The notes: generated by a model from the letters alone, not told the origin. Numbered from the stretch's first letter, positions 8,437 to 17,449 are shown. The stretch is DNA of 64,000 nucleotides from SIG440 sp045646865 (GCA_045646865.1 JAZRLM010000020.1:15803-79802), one strand, 5' to 3'. Made by a program: numbers and translations.

Positions 8437-9462
8437 TTGGATATAAAAGATTTTTACTATGACCTGCCCGAAGGGATGATTGCGCAAACACCACTTGAGG
8501 ACAGAACAGCATCAAAGCTTATGGTGTTAAACCGCAAAACTCACGAAATTACACATAAACATTTTTATGATATTGTTGATTATCTCAGTCCCGGCGACTG
8601 CCTTGTGATGAATAATACCCGTGTTATCCCTGCGCGTCTTTACGGCGTTAAGGAAGGCAGCGGCGGAAAGATTGAATTTCTTCTACTGAAACGAATCAAC
8701 ATAAACACCTGGGAAGTTATCTTAAAACCCGGCAGAAAGGCACGCGAGGGAGCACGTTTTGTTTTTGGTGACGGACTTTTAAAAGCAGAAGTAATTGAAG
8801 TCCGCGATGACGGAAATCGCATTGTGCGCTTTGAGTTTGACGGTGTGTGGGAAGAAATCCTGGACAAGCTTGGCGAGATGCCCCTTCCCCCTTATATCAA
8901 GGAAAAGCTGCAGGATAAAAACCGTTATCAGACAGTTTATTCCAAAATCGAAGGCTCGGCGGCGGCACCAACTGCAGGTCTGCACTTCACCGATGCCCTT
9001 ATTGAAAAAATTAGGGACAAAGGCGTTAAGGTTGCCTTTGTTACCTTGCACGTTGGTCTTGGAACATTCCGCCCTGTGTCATGCGACAATATTGAAGACC
9101 ATCATATGCACTCGGAATATTACGAGGTATCAAAAGAAACCGCCGACATAATAAACGAAACCCGCAAATCAGGGGGCAGAATTATAGCTGTTGGCACCAC
9201 ATCAGTGCGAACACTTGAATCTGTTGCCGCAGATGACGGCACAATCCCCGTACAGTCAGGAAACACACAGATATTCATATACCCCGGCTATAAATTCAAG
9301 GTAGTTGATGCTCTTATCACCAACTTCCACCTTCCCGAATCAACACTTCTGATGCTGATTTCGGCATTGTACGACAGAGAACATATTATGGACGCATACA
9401 AAGAGGCTATCGCCGAAAATTACAGATTTTTCAGTTTTGGCGATGCAATGCTCATCACATAA
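8437..9462 (+). CDS. queA: S-adenosylmethionine:tRNA ribosyltransferase-isomerase
   Basis: QueA moves the ribosyl part of SAM onto preQ1 at position 34 of tRNA to give epoxyqueuosine. The 341-residue protein shows family blocks DFYYDLPEGMIAQTP at the start, CLVMNNTRVIPARL, TAGLHFT, VGLGTFRPV and the C-terminal LITNFHLPESTLLMLISA. The start is TTG, fixed by these homologous N-terminal residues and AAAGGA upstream. It follows the SpoIID-like gene closely and precedes tgt, its pathway partner. Confidence 0.96.
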   Translation: MDIKDFYYDLPEGMIAQTPLEDRTASKLMVLNRKTHEITHKHFYDIVDYLSPGDCLVMNNTRVIPARLYGVKEGSGGKIEFLLLKRININTWEVILKPGRKAREGARFVFGDGLLKAEVIEVRDDGNRIVRFEFDGVWEEILDKLGEMPLPPYIKEKLQDKNRYQTVYSKIEGSAAAPTAGLHFTDALIEKIRDKGVKVAFVTLHVGLGTFRPVSCDNIEDHHMHSEYYEVSKETADIINETRKSGGRIIAVGTTSVRTLESVAADDGTIPVQSGNTQIFIYPGYKFKVVDALITNFHLPESTLLMLISALYDREHIMDAYKEAIAENYRFFSFGDAMLIT

Positions 9463-9463
9463 T

Positions 9464-9557
9464 GGATGAGCAAAAGAAAAATTAATAACTAAAAATGAAT
9501 AATTTTTTCAATAATTTTTAATTGTTCATCATTCATTGTGCGGCATTTTATATGCCG
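9464..9557. repeat. AT-rich imperfect inverted repeat plus small hairpin between queA and tgt
   Basis: The AT-rich stretch begins with AATGGATGAGCAA and ends with TTGTTCATCATTCATT, which are roughly complementary with a small indel, with further AT-rich pairing between. A separate hairpin, CGGCAT/ATGCCG, follows at 9541-9557. This looks like a small palindromic interspersed repeat. No coding content is visible. A role as a weak queA terminator is possible. Confidence 0.4.
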
Positions 9558-9588
9558 TCACTGCCACAGAACAGAAAGGTAATTATAT

Positions 9589-10719
9589 ATGTTTAAACTT
9601 TTAAAGCAAGAAGGCAAAGCCCGTCGCGGTGAGTTTAAAACCGTTCACGGCACAATACAGACACCTGTTTTTATGAACGTCGGCACAGCCGCCGCAATCA
9701 AGGGCGGTCTTGACACCTTTGACCTTAAGGAAATCGGATGTCAGGTTGAGCTTTCAAATACCTACCACCTTCACCTTCGTCCCGGCGACAAGGTTGTAAA
9801 ATCCCTTGGCGGTCTGCATAAATTTATGAACTGGGACAGACCCATTCTTACCGACAGCGGCGGTTTTCAGGTGTTCTCACTTTCAAAGCTGAGAAAAATC
9901 AAAGAAGAAGGCGTTTACTTTCAGTCGCATATTGACGGACATCACATTTTTATGGGGCCCGAGGAAAGTATGCAAATTCAGTCAAACCTTGCTTCCACCA
10001 TTGCAATGGCATTTGATGAGTGTGTTGAAAATCCCAGTGAAAAGGATTATGCCAAAAAATCTTCCGAAATGACAGTACGTTGGCTGAAAAGATGCAAGGC
10101 AGAAATGGCACGTCTTAATTCACTTGAAGATACCATAAACAAAAACCAGATGCTTTTTGCAATCAATCAGGGCAGCACCTATGCGGATTTGCGTATCGAA
10201 AATATGAAGCAGATTGCAGAGCTTGACCTTGACGGCTATGCAATAGGCGGTCTTGCGGTTGGCGAGCCTGCCGAGGTTATGTATGAAATCATCGAGGCGG
10301 TTGAGCCTTTTGCCCCCGTAAATAAGCCAAGATACCTTATGGGCGTTGGCACCCCCGAAAATATAATCGAGGCTGTATATCGCGGAGTTGACTTTTTTGA
10401 CTGCGTAATGCCCAGCAGAAATGCTCGACACGGTACGCTTTTCACATCACTTGGTATGGTAAACATCAACAACGCAAAATACGAAACCGACGATACCCCA
10501 CTTGACCCCAACTGCAACTGTCACACCTGCCGCAACTTTTCAAAAGGCTATTTAAGACACCTGTTTAAAGCAAACGAGATTCTTGCCCTTCGGCTTGCGG
10601 TTATTCATAATTTATCGTTTTATAACAATCTTATGGCGGATATCCGCAACGCATTGGATAATGATTGCTTTGAAGAATTCAGAAAAGCCAACATTGGAAG
10701 ATTATCTCAAAGAATTTAA
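9589..10719 (+). CDS. tgt: tRNA-guanine transglycosylase (queuine/preQ1)
   Basis: Tgt swaps guanine 34 for preQ1 in tRNAs with GUN anticodons. LTDSGGFQVFSL holds the active-site Asp89, and the C-terminal zinc site CNCHTCRNF followed by a downstream His is intact at about residues 300-335. The length of 376 residues is typical. GAAAGG precedes the ATG. It sits 126 bases after queA, so the two act in one pathway and are probably co-transcribed across the repeat-like spacer. Confidence 0.96.
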   Translation: MFKLLKQEGKARRGEFKTVHGTIQTPVFMNVGTAAAIKGGLDTFDLKEIGCQVELSNTYHLHLRPGDKVVKSLGGLHKFMNWDRPILTDSGGFQVFSLSKLRKIKEEGVYFQSHIDGHHIFMGPEESMQIQSNLASTIAMAFDECVENPSEKDYAKKSSEMTVRWLKRCKAEMARLNSLEDTINKNQMLFAINQGSTYADLRIENMKQIAELDLDGYAIGGLAVGEPAEVMYEIIEAVEPFAPVNKPRYLMGVGTPENIIEAVYRGVDFFDCVMPSRNARHGTLFTSLGMVNINNAKYETDDTPLDPNCNCHTCRNFSKGYLRHLFKANEILALRLAVIHNLSFYNNLMADIRNALDNDCFEEFRKANIGRLSQRI

Positions 10720-10749
10720 AAATATTTTCTAAATAAACACAAAAAACCC

Positions 10750-10778
10750 TTGCATTATTTTGGAAAAGAGGGTATAAT
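10750..10778 (+). promoter_or_regulatory. sigma-A promoter for yajC
   Basis: TTGCAT (10750-10755) and TATAAT (10773-10778) are spaced by 17 bases, about 50 bases ahead of the yajC ATG. This separates the Sec genes from queA-tgt. Confidence 0.8.
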
Positions 10779-10830
10779 TGTAATAATACTTAATAATAAG
10801 TTTTAAAACAAATTTCAGGAGGTATAAAAA

Positions 10831-11214
10831 ATGTTTATCACAGCATATGCAGCAGACGCAGCGGCAGCAGCACCCGGCGGTGCTTCAATGTTTTCACCGC
10901 TTATTATGATGGTTCTTATGATTGTAGTTTTCTACTTCTTCCTTATAAGACCGCAGAAGAAAAAAGAAAAAGAGCTTAAAAAGATGCTTGAGGCATTGAA
11001 GGTTGGCGACGAAGTTGCAACTATCGGCGGTATTCACGGCAAAATCGCAAGAATCAAGGACGACCTTTTCGTTTTAGAGTCAGGTATCGGTCAGAACAAG
11101 TCATACATCACAGTTGACCGTGGTGCAGTAAGCCGTTTCACCAAGAGAGGCGAAGAACAGGCTCCTACACCTATCCCCGGTGCTGAAGAAACAGTCGAAA
11201 CAACCGAAGAATAA
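10831..11214 (+). CDS. yajC: Preprotein translocase subunit YajC
   Basis: YajC is a one-helix membrane protein that joins SecD-SecF at the translocon. An Ala-rich N-terminal segment is followed by a single membrane helix (about 27-44), then FFLIRPQKKKEKELKKML and the soluble VGDEVATIGGIHGKI domain that defines the family. CAGGAGG precedes the ATG. The acidic tail is variable in the family. It lies upstream of a small membrane protein and then secD-secF, which have their own promoter. Confidence 0.95.
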   Translation: MFITAYAADAAAAAPGGASMFSPLIMMVLMIVVFYFFLIRPQKKKEKELKKMLEALKVGDEVATIGGIHGKIARIKDDLFVLESGIGQNKSYITVDRGAVSRFTKRGEEQAPTPIPGAEETVETTEE

Positions 11215-11232
11215 TTTCTTTTGGTCATACTC

Positions 11233-11312
11233 CCCCCTTTTTGTTCATATATTTACCACAAAGGTAAATATAGCATCTTTATATAAAGGTGCCTAAAAGG
11301 GGGTCTTTTTTT
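11233..11312 (+). promoter_or_regulatory. Three-way-junction hairpin with T tract after yajC (attenuator or terminator)
   Basis: The outer stem CCCCCTTTT/AAAAGGGGG (11233-11241 with 11295-11303) encloses two adjacent hairpins: TATATTTACC/GGTAAATATA (11248-11272) and GCATCTTTA/TAAAGGTGC (11273-11292, one G-U pair). Seven T residues follow the outer stem. This is a terminator with a branched top. The 3' arm is also a purine-rich ribosome-site-like sequence in front of a TTG at 11311, so folding could control the next gene. The helices are direct observation; the function is inference. Confidence 0.6.
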
Positions 11313-11382
11313 GTCCAGAATAGCTTTATCACGCACATCTGCCGAAACATCAAACAGTGGTTTTGTTTCAGGAGTATTATTT

Positions 11383-11742
11383 ATGCTTAAAGCTGTTGTT
11401 GTTGCCTATTGCGTATCAATAGCACTTTTATTTGCGTTTTCTGTTATTGCAACCTTCAACGCGCTTTCTGACAGAACAATTTCTGTTGCTGCAAATATTG
11501 TAACCGCACTCGGAGTTTTAATTTGCGGTTTTATGTCAGGCAGACATTTCAGCAGCAAGGGTCTGATTTTCGGTGCTCTTTGCGGTATTCTTTATTCAGG
11601 GATTTTATGTCTTATCGGCAATCTTGCGGCGCAAAATCTTCACTTTGGAGCAAGTGCAATCACGGCATTGATAATCGGTGTTATCTGTGGTGCTGTGGGC
11701 GGAATTGCAGGAATAAACACCAAAAGTACACGAAGAAGATAG
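11383..11742 (+). CDS. TIGR04086-type small membrane protein
   Basis: This 119-residue protein has four predicted membrane helices and a short basic tail (TKSTRRR). Its Gly-rich helices (GVLICGFMSGRHFSSKGLIFG and GVICGAVGGIAGI) resemble the TIGR04086 membrane family, often encoded next to yajC in Clostridia. AGGAG eight bases before the ATG at 11383 supports this start. The frame is open back to a TTG at 11311 with GGGGG seven bases upstream, which would add 24 residues but begins in the T tract of the branched hairpin. Function is unknown. Confidence 0.72.
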   Translation: MLKAVVVAYCVSIALLFAFSVIATFNALSDRTISVAANIVTALGVLICGFMSGRHFSSKGLIFGALCGILYSGILCLIGNLAAQNLHFGASAITALIIGVICGAVGGIAGINTKSTRRR

Positions 11743-11765
11743 CTTTTTAAATTTGAGTCAAACGG

Positions 11766-11800
11766 CAGGGCTGTGATTTTTTAAACAGTCCTGTTTTTTT
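11766..11800 (+). terminator. Terminator before secD
   Basis: CAGGGCTGT pairs with ACAGTCCTG (one G-U) over a 10-base loop, followed by seven T. It closes the yajC transcription unit. Confidence 0.85.
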
Positions 11801-11810
11801 GCATAAAGTA

Positions 11811-11839
11811 TTGACTATTTACTAAAAAAAAGGTATAAT
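11811..11839 (+). promoter_or_regulatory. sigma-A promoter for secDF
   Basis: TTGACT (11811-11816) and TATAAT (11834-11839) with a 17-base spacer. The leader of about 80 bases contains one hairpin, GTCCGAT/ATCGGAC, before the GGAGG site. Confidence 0.86.
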
Positions 11840-11924
11840 AATTTAGTATGCAATCTTGAAAAATAATTAAACATACAATATAAAAGTCCGATTAAATCGG
11901 ACAAGACACAAGGAGGAAAAAACA

Positions 11925-13217
11925 GTGTCAAGAAGTATTATCAAACTTACAGCAATCGTTGTTGTAATTGCGGGACTTCTGTTTGTTGCACTGTACGGAC
12001 TTGACTTTACTGACAAAGTTAGATTCCCCGGTATCCTTGACCCCGATGGTGTTGTTCAGGGTCTTGATCTTAAGGGCGGTTCAGTAATCGTATTTGAAGC
12101 TCAGGAAGCAAATCCGTCAGACGAACAGATGGATACCGTAGTCAACATGATGAGAATCCGTCTGGACGGTCTTGGATATACCGAGGCAACAATTACCAGA
12201 CAGGGTACCAACAAAGTCAGAATTGAAATCCCTTCAGTTTCTGACCCCGACGATGCAGCATCAACCCTTGGTGCAACAGCACAGCTCCAGTTTATGGATG
12301 CTCAGGGTAACGTTGTTCTCACAGGTGCCGACATTGAAACCGCATCTGCACAGTACGGTCAGATTACAGAACTTGGTGCCGCACAGAACTACGTTGAACT
12401 TAAACTTAAACCCGAAGGCAGAGAAAAATTCACAACAGCTACCGCAAACGCAGCAGCTCTTAAGTCAACAGGCGAAAACTTTATTGCCATTGTAATGGAT
12501 AATAACATTCTTTCAATGCCCTATGTTGATGAAACAATCAACAGTGACACCTGTACAATCTCAGGTGACTTCACTGCACAATCTGCACAGTCATTGGCTG
12601 CAAACATCCGTTCAGGCCAGTTGCCCTTTACCCTTTCACAGGTAGAGCTTCGTGCAATCAGCGCAACACTTGGTGACACCGCGCTCAATACTTCATTGAT
12701 TGCAGGTCTTATCGGTATTATCCTTGTTATGCTGTTTATGATTCTGTTCTACAGATTGCCCGGCTTACTTGCTTCAATTGCTTTGGCAGGATATATGGGT
12801 ATCGTTGGTATTATTCTTGCTACAATGCACATCAACCTTACACTTCCCGGTATTGCAGGTATTATCCTTTCAATCGGTATGGCGGTTGACGCAAACGTTA
12901 TTATCTTTGAAAGAATCAAAGAAGAGCTTAAGCTTGGCAAAACAGTACGCAGCGCGGTTGATGCAGGCTTTAACAGAGCACTCTCTGCCGTTATCGACTC
13001 TAACATAACAACAATCATTGCGGCTGTTATCCTTATGATTTTGGGTACAGGTACAATCAAGGGCTTTGGTACAACTCTCCTTATCGGTGTTGTTGTAAGT
13101 ATGATTTCAGCAATCTTCTTTACAAAGTTCTTGCTCAAGCAGATGATTGGTATGAACATAAAGAACCTTTGGCTCTATGGAATTAACACTAAGAAGGGGG
13201 ATGCAAATAATGCTTAA
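11925..13217 (+). CDS. secD: Protein translocase subunit SecD
   Basis: SecD, with SecF, uses the proton motive force to help complete protein export. An N-terminal helix is followed by GLDLKGGSVIVFEA (the D1 motif), a periplasmic P1 region with RIEIPSVSDPDDA, and the C-terminal five-helix RND-type block with GMAVDANVIIFERIKEEL. At 430 residues it is the compact Firmicutes form. The start is GTG, set by AAGGAGG seven to eight bases upstream. secF overlaps its end by eight bases, showing translational coupling. Confidence 0.96.
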   Translation: MSRSIIKLTAIVVVIAGLLFVALYGLDFTDKVRFPGILDPDGVVQGLDLKGGSVIVFEAQEANPSDEQMDTVVNMMRIRLDGLGYTEATITRQGTNKVRIEIPSVSDPDDAASTLGATAQLQFMDAQGNVVLTGADIETASAQYGQITELGAAQNYVELKLKPEGREKFTTATANAAALKSTGENFIAIVMDNNILSMPYVDETINSDTCTISGDFTAQSAQSLAANIRSGQLPFTLSQVELRAISATLGDTALNTSLIAGLIGIILVMLFMILFYRLPGLLASIALAGYMGIVGIILATMHINLTLPGIAGIILSIGMAVDANVIIFERIKEELKLGKTVRSAVDAGFNRALSAVIDSNITTIIAAVILMILGTGTIKGFGTTLLIGVVVSMISAIFFTKFLLKQMIGMNIKNLWLYGINTKKGDANNA

Positions 13218-14133
13218 TATCGCAGGTAACAAAAAGATTTTCTTTATAATTTCACTTGTGCTTATGGTTGCAAGTGTTGTATCACTCCTCACTCTTGGCT
13301 TTAACCTTGACACCGACTTTTCGGGCGGTATGGCCGTTACTTACGGCATAGGTACCGACTTTGAGGTTAAGGACGTTGAAGCTCTTGTATCAGAAGCTCT
13401 TGGTCCAAACCAGAACGCATCTTCTGTTCAGAAATCCGAAAGCAATGATGTTATTATCAAATTCGGTTTTGACAATGCTCTTAAGACAGATGACGAAAGA
13501 GCTGCTTTCAGTAACGAAAAGATTGATGCAATCAAGACAAAGCTTACCGAAAAATACGGTGAAATCAACATCAAAAATCAGGATATTGTTTCACCTTCAA
13601 CCGGCAGAGAACTTGCAAAGAGTGCTGTGCTTATGTCACTTCTTGCAGCGTTGGCAATTCTTATCTATATAACATTCAGATTTGAATTTGTTTCAGGTGT
13701 ATGTGCAGTTATTGCTCTTGTTCACGACGTTCTTATCCTTTGCGGTATCTACTCAGTATGCAGAATTGCTATTGACACAAACTTTATCGCAGCAGTCCTC
13801 ACAGTTCTGGGTTATTCAATTAACGCAACAATCGTTATATTTGACAGAATCCGCGAAAACACACGTCATGCAAAGAAGCAGACATACTCTGAAATCGCAA
13901 ACGCAAGTATCAACCAGACAATTGGTCGTTCAATCAACACAACCATTACCACACTTCTTACAATCGGTATGGTATTTATTCTGGGTGTTACCTCAATCAA
14001 AGAATTTGCACTCCCCATCATTATCGGTATCTTAATCGGTACCTATTCATCAATCTGCATTGCAGGTACAGTATGGGCAGCATGGAAGGATTCAGCAGTT
14101 AAGGCTAAAGCAAAAGCTAACGCTAAAAACTAA
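13210..14133 (+). CDS. secF: Protein translocase subunit SecF
   Basis: SecF partners SecD in the membrane. The N-terminal FNLDTDFSGGMAV is the SecF D1-like motif, and the C-terminal GYSINATIVIFDRIREN is the conserved helix block. The ATG at 13210 overlaps the secD stop and has GAAGGGGG at suitable distance; earlier ATGs at 13177 and 13201 are too close to or upstream of that site. The protein has 307 residues. A GAAA-tetraloop terminator follows at once. Confidence 0.95.
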   Translation: MLNIAGNKKIFFIISLVLMVASVVSLLTLGFNLDTDFSGGMAVTYGIGTDFEVKDVEALVSEALGPNQNASSVQKSESNDVIIKFGFDNALKTDDERAAFSNEKIDAIKTKLTEKYGEINIKNQDIVSPSTGRELAKSAVLMSLLAALAILIYITFRFEFVSGVCAVIALVHDVLILCGIYSVCRIAIDTNFIAAVLTVLGYSINATIVIFDRIRENTRHAKKQTYSEIANASINQTIGRSINTTITTLLTIGMVFILGVTSIKEFALPIIIGILIGTYSSICIAGTVWAAWKDSAVKAKAKANAKN

Positions 14134-14155
14134 TTCCGTATTTACGGCAAAAATT

Positions 14156-14183
14156 AAGGAGATGCGAAAGCATCTCCTTTTTT
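14156..14183 (+). terminator. secDF terminator
   Basis: AAGGAGATGC pairs perfectly with GCATCTCCTT around a GAAA tetraloop, followed by a T tract. Convergent with the gene on the other strand. Confidence 0.92.
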
Positions 14184-14185
14184 CT

Positions 14186-16237
14186 TTATCTTATCATATA
14201 ATTATAAAGCATCACAACCGCTTCGGCTCGGGTAATTGCATCCTGCGGTCTGAGATTTCCTCCGTCACCGCAAATTATGTCCATTCCCGTAAGAATTGCA
14301 GGATAACCAATTTTACCCTGTGTAATCTTGTTCCCGTCAGCATATTCAACCTTGTAAATGTCGCTGAGTTTTGCAACCTCTTCCCATCCGCAAAGTCTTA
14401 TCATATACACAAATGCATCTTCACGTTTTACGTCGCTTTGTGGTGTTTTTTCATCCTCGGTCAAAATACCTTCATTAATCAAATCTCTGTAAAGTGAATC
14501 CTCATCCTGAGTGAGATAACTTTTATATCTTATTCCTGCACCGAACAATCTGAGCAAATCATATTGCGAAATCGCTTTGTCAGGGTCAAATTTTTCGCCT
14601 TCAAGTCCAATCTGGATTTCCGCCAGCTTGTTTATCATTTCCTCTGCCCAATGGCCTTTAATATCGGAATATTTGAATTCTGCAACTTCCTCAGTTGAAC
14701 CATTTGCATATTTATCACCGCTAAGGGCATCAAGCATTATTGCATCCGTTACTGTAAAGCATAAATTATATACACCGTTTGTCTGAATATAAATTTTCTT
14801 TAACGGCGAAATATTCAGCATCTTATCATATGCAGATGCACTGTCAACAGCATTTTCGGCATCATTAAAAATCTTATCCTCATAGTCAAATCTGTAGCTT
14901 GTTATCTGCTTTGCATCCTTATCAAACTCTACATAAATACTGTCATTTATGTATCTTATTCCGTTTACATTTCGGTCATAGCTCCGCGAAATGCCCCAAC
15001 CCGTAGAGTTTTCTTCTTGCTTGTCAAACTCCTTCAGTTCTTCACCTGCCACAGCCTTTAAAAATTCATCAATCTTTTTGTTTGCATCAGCCTTCTGTGC
15101 CTGGGTCAGCTCTGTGTTCTTGTGGCTTGGGCGATATGCCCTGTTGTAGATACTAAGAATTTCACCTGTTGTACCGTTGGCTGTTGCAGACAAATATCTG
15201 TTATCGTTGTTTTTGTAGCCTAATGATACATAATATTTTTCATTGCTTTTATTTATATCATAATGTTCAAATTCCAATGTACTGTCAAAATTTACGTAAG
15301 GCAGTTTTTTAAGATTTTTTTCAACATCCGCTTTGGAAATTACACCCTCTATCATATCAAGCTCTTTAATTTCCTGCTCGGTGAGCATTTCTTTTCTTGA
15401 TGTTGTCAGCGAATCCTCAGCAAGCGCACCATTGGCAGTTTCATAATAAATCTCGTTGTTTATATCTTCGGTTACAATCTCGCCGTTTTCTGCCGAAATA
15501 TATCCTGCCTCGTTATCCTTAAAACGGTATACAAGTGCAACTTTATCCTTGCCTTCCTCTGCCTTTGCACCATAGTAAGAATACTCATCCATATATATCA
15601 GCTCAATGGGGAATGCAGCCTTATACTTTGCCTCATAATCATCAATCACAGACATAGAATCATCAAACTTTGCATCATAGTTAAAATTGATATATGTATT
15701 CCTTACATAAGCCTTATCGTCATAAATCCTGATGTTTATATTTGCGGAGTTATCTTTTACCTCTACCCCGCCGTGAAAACGTCTGAAATTTAACTGATAC
15801 GAAAGATTATTTACATACCACGAATCCTCATCATACACAAGCCTGTCATTTTCGTTTTCAAAGGCTTCGGGAGCAATCTTTTTAAGAAAGCCTTCCGCAA
15901 AATCAACAATTTCACCCTTTGACCAACCTGTCAGCTTTTTATCCGATTTCAAAGTGTTGTCATATGAATAATAAGACAAAATTCTTCCTTCATCATCGGC
16001 AGATACCTCGATGTACGCATTTCCGTCTTTGTCCTGCCACATAAAAGAATAGTTTGTTTTGTCATTCTGCTGAGATGTATAGGAAGTAAATTCGGTAAGT
16101 TCTTTAGTAATATCAATTTTTTGCTTGACCTTTATCAGTACATCCTGCATATCATTTGATACTGTACTGTCGGCAAATACAGTAAGGCAAGAAAAAATCA
16201 CAGCAAATATCAACACTAAACATATTAATTTTTTCAT
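14186..16237 (-). CDS. Secreted YcdB/YcdC-like repeat protein with S-layer homology domains
   Basis: A signal peptide (basic start, hydrophobic core to residue 22, ADS cleavage region) precedes a long region that looks like tandem YcdB/YcdC-type peptidase-propeptide modules ('DGRILSYYSY', 'NGEIVTEDIN', 'GEILSIYNRA' motifs recur). The C-terminal 170 residues hold SLH modules, clearest at FKYSDIKGHWAEEMINKLAE and TRAEAVVMLYNYMIR. SLH modules tether proteins to secondary cell wall polymers, so this is probably surface-bound; the rest has no assigned activity. A promoter with a 16-base spacer lies upstream. It is likely monocistronic. Confidence 0.82.
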   Translation of the reverse strand: MKKLICLVLIFAVIFSCLTVFADSTVSNDMQDVLIKVKQKIDITKELTEFTSYTSQQNDKTNYSFMWQDKDGNAYIEVSADDEGRILSYYSYDNTLKSDKKLTGWSKGEIVDFAEGFLKKIAPEAFENENDRLVYDEDSWYVNNLSYQLNFRRFHGGVEVKDNSANINIRIYDDKAYVRNTYINFNYDAKFDDSMSVIDDYEAKYKAAFPIELIYMDEYSYYGAKAEEGKDKVALVYRFKDNEAGYISAENGEIVTEDINNEIYYETANGALAEDSLTTSRKEMLTEQEIKELDMIEGVISKADVEKNLKKLPYVNFDSTLEFEHYDINKSNEKYYVSLGYKNNDNRYLSATANGTTGEILSIYNRAYRPSHKNTELTQAQKADANKKIDEFLKAVAGEELKEFDKQEENSTGWGISRSYDRNVNGIRYINDSIYVEFDKDAKQITSYRFDYEDKIFNDAENAVDSASAYDKMLNISPLKKIYIQTNGVYNLCFTVTDAIMLDALSGDKYANGSTEEVAEFKYSDIKGHWAEEMINKLAEIQIGLEGEKFDPDKAISQYDLLRLFGAGIRYKSYLTQDEDSLYRDLINEGILTEDEKTPQSDVKREDAFVYMIRLCGWEEVAKLSDIYKVEYADGNKITQGKIGYPAILTGMDIICGDGGNLRPQDAITRAEAVVMLYNYMIR

Positions 16238-16253
16238 TTTAACACATCCTTTC

Positions 16254-16281
16254 TTTATAATAACACCTTTCGCACTGTCAA
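16254..16281 (-). promoter_or_regulatory. Promoter of the SLH/YcdB-like gene
   Basis: Minus-strand TTGACA (16276-16281) and TATAAA (16254-16259) with a 16-base spacer, close ahead of an AAAGGA ribosome site. Confidence 0.7.
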
Positions 16282-16300
16282 AAAGTTGCAGTTCTTACAA

Positions 16301-16337
16301 AAAAAGTCAAGATAGCAATAAACTATTTTGACTTTTT
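16301..16337 (-). terminator. Terminator of ddh
   Basis: AAAAAGTCAAGATAG pairs with CTATTTTGACTTTTT (one G-U pair) around a 7-base loop just past the ddh stop; T-rich flanks on both strands suggest bidirectional action. Confidence 0.75.
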
Positions 16338-16342
16338 ATATT

Positions 16343-17329
16343 TTACAAAAGTTCTTTGCGAAGGTCTGCAGGGTCTTTTGCGCTGAGCATTGACGGTGCA
16401 ATGTCAAGAACGGTCTTACAACCGCAGTCACCTGTTTTATTCATTTTATATGCGGCTCTTGCATAAGCAACAATTACTGATGCAGTAAATTCTGGGTTGG
16501 AATCAAGTTTCAGGCTGTATTCGATTATATGCTGATGTTCAAGATTTAAACCCGTTCTGCCGCTACGGATAACAAAACCACCGTGAGGAATACCGCTGTG
16601 GTCGCGGTTAAGCTCCTCCTGAGAGATAAAGTGAACTATTGTGTCATAGTCAGCAAAATAGTTGGGCATTGTCTTTATTTCGTTTTCAATTCTTGCTTTG
16701 TCAGCTCCTTCATCTGCAACAACAAAACACTCTCTGATATGCTTCTGACGAGTTGTAAGTTCAGGGTTTGAACCGCTGCGAACTGCATCAAGAGCCTCGT
16801 CAACGGGAATTGTATACTGCTTTGCATCAAGAACACCTACAATTCTGCGGATTGCATCCGAGTGTCCCTGACTTACGCCCTTGCCCCAGAAGGTGTAATC
16901 CTTGCCGTCGGGAAGGACAGCCCCTGCATACATTCTGTTAAGTGAGAACATACCGGGGTCCCAGCCAACAGAGATAATCGCAACCTTGCCCGATTCCTTT
17001 GCCGCCTTGTCAACATTTACAAAATGTTCGGGGATTTTTGCGTGGGTATCAAAGCTGTCAACCACGTTGTAAAGTTTTGCCATTTCAGGTGTCTGAACGG
17101 GCAGGTCGGTTGCGCTTCCGCCACACAGAATAAGAACATCAATTTTGTCTGTCATATCCTTAAGCTTGTCCGCATTGTAAACCCCAACACCTTGGGTATT
17201 GATTTTCAAGGCACTTGGGTCACGTCTTGTAAATACTGCCACAAGCTCCATATCAGGATTCTGACGAACAGCACTTTCAACCCCTCTGCCTAAATTTCCG
17301 TATCCATAAATTCCTATTTTAATACTCAT
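16343..17329 (-). CDS. ddh: meso-Diaminopimelate D-dehydrogenase
   Basis: Ddh forms meso-diaminopimelate in one step from tetrahydrodipicolinate, ammonia and NADPH. The Rossmann motif GYGNLGRGVE sits at the N-terminus, VAVFTRRDP matches the NADPH-binding turn, and DSFDTHAKIP, SVGWDPGMFSLNR and FWGKGVSQGHSDAIRR are Ddh signatures. The ATG at 17329 follows AGAGG at good distance; a GTG two codons earlier is too close. With asd-dapA-dapB nearby, the cell has the dehydrogenase route to diaminopimelate. It is transcribed alone. Confidence 0.96.
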   Translation of the reverse strand: MSIKIGIYGYGNLGRGVESAVRQNPDMELVAVFTRRDPSALKINTQGVGVYNADKLKDMTDKIDVLILCGGSATDLPVQTPEMAKLYNVVDSFDTHAKIPEHFVNVDKAAKESGKVAIISVGWDPGMFSLNRMYAGAVLPDGKDYTFWGKGVSQGHSDAIRRIVGVLDAKQYTIPVDEALDAVRSGSNPELTTRQKHIRECFVVADEGADKARIENEIKTMPNYFADYDTIVHFISQEELNRDHSGIPHGGFVIRSGRTGLNLEHQHIIEYSLKLDSNPEFTASVIVAYARAAYKMNKTGDCGCKTVLDIAPSMLSAKDPADLRKELL

Positions 17330-17420
17330 ATTCACATAACCTCTTTAAATTTATTACTTTAATTCTACCACAAAACACCGATATTTACAATACTTTATAA
17401 AAATTTATTCAAACAATATA

Positions 17421-17449
17421 AAGGCAGCACCCGTAACGAGTGCTGCCTT
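17421..17449 (-). terminator. Terminator of the EF-G-like gene
   Basis: A perfect 10-base stem AAGGCAGCAC/GTGCTGCCTT with a 9-base loop lies directly after the stop of the EF-G-like gene. Confidence 0.85.
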
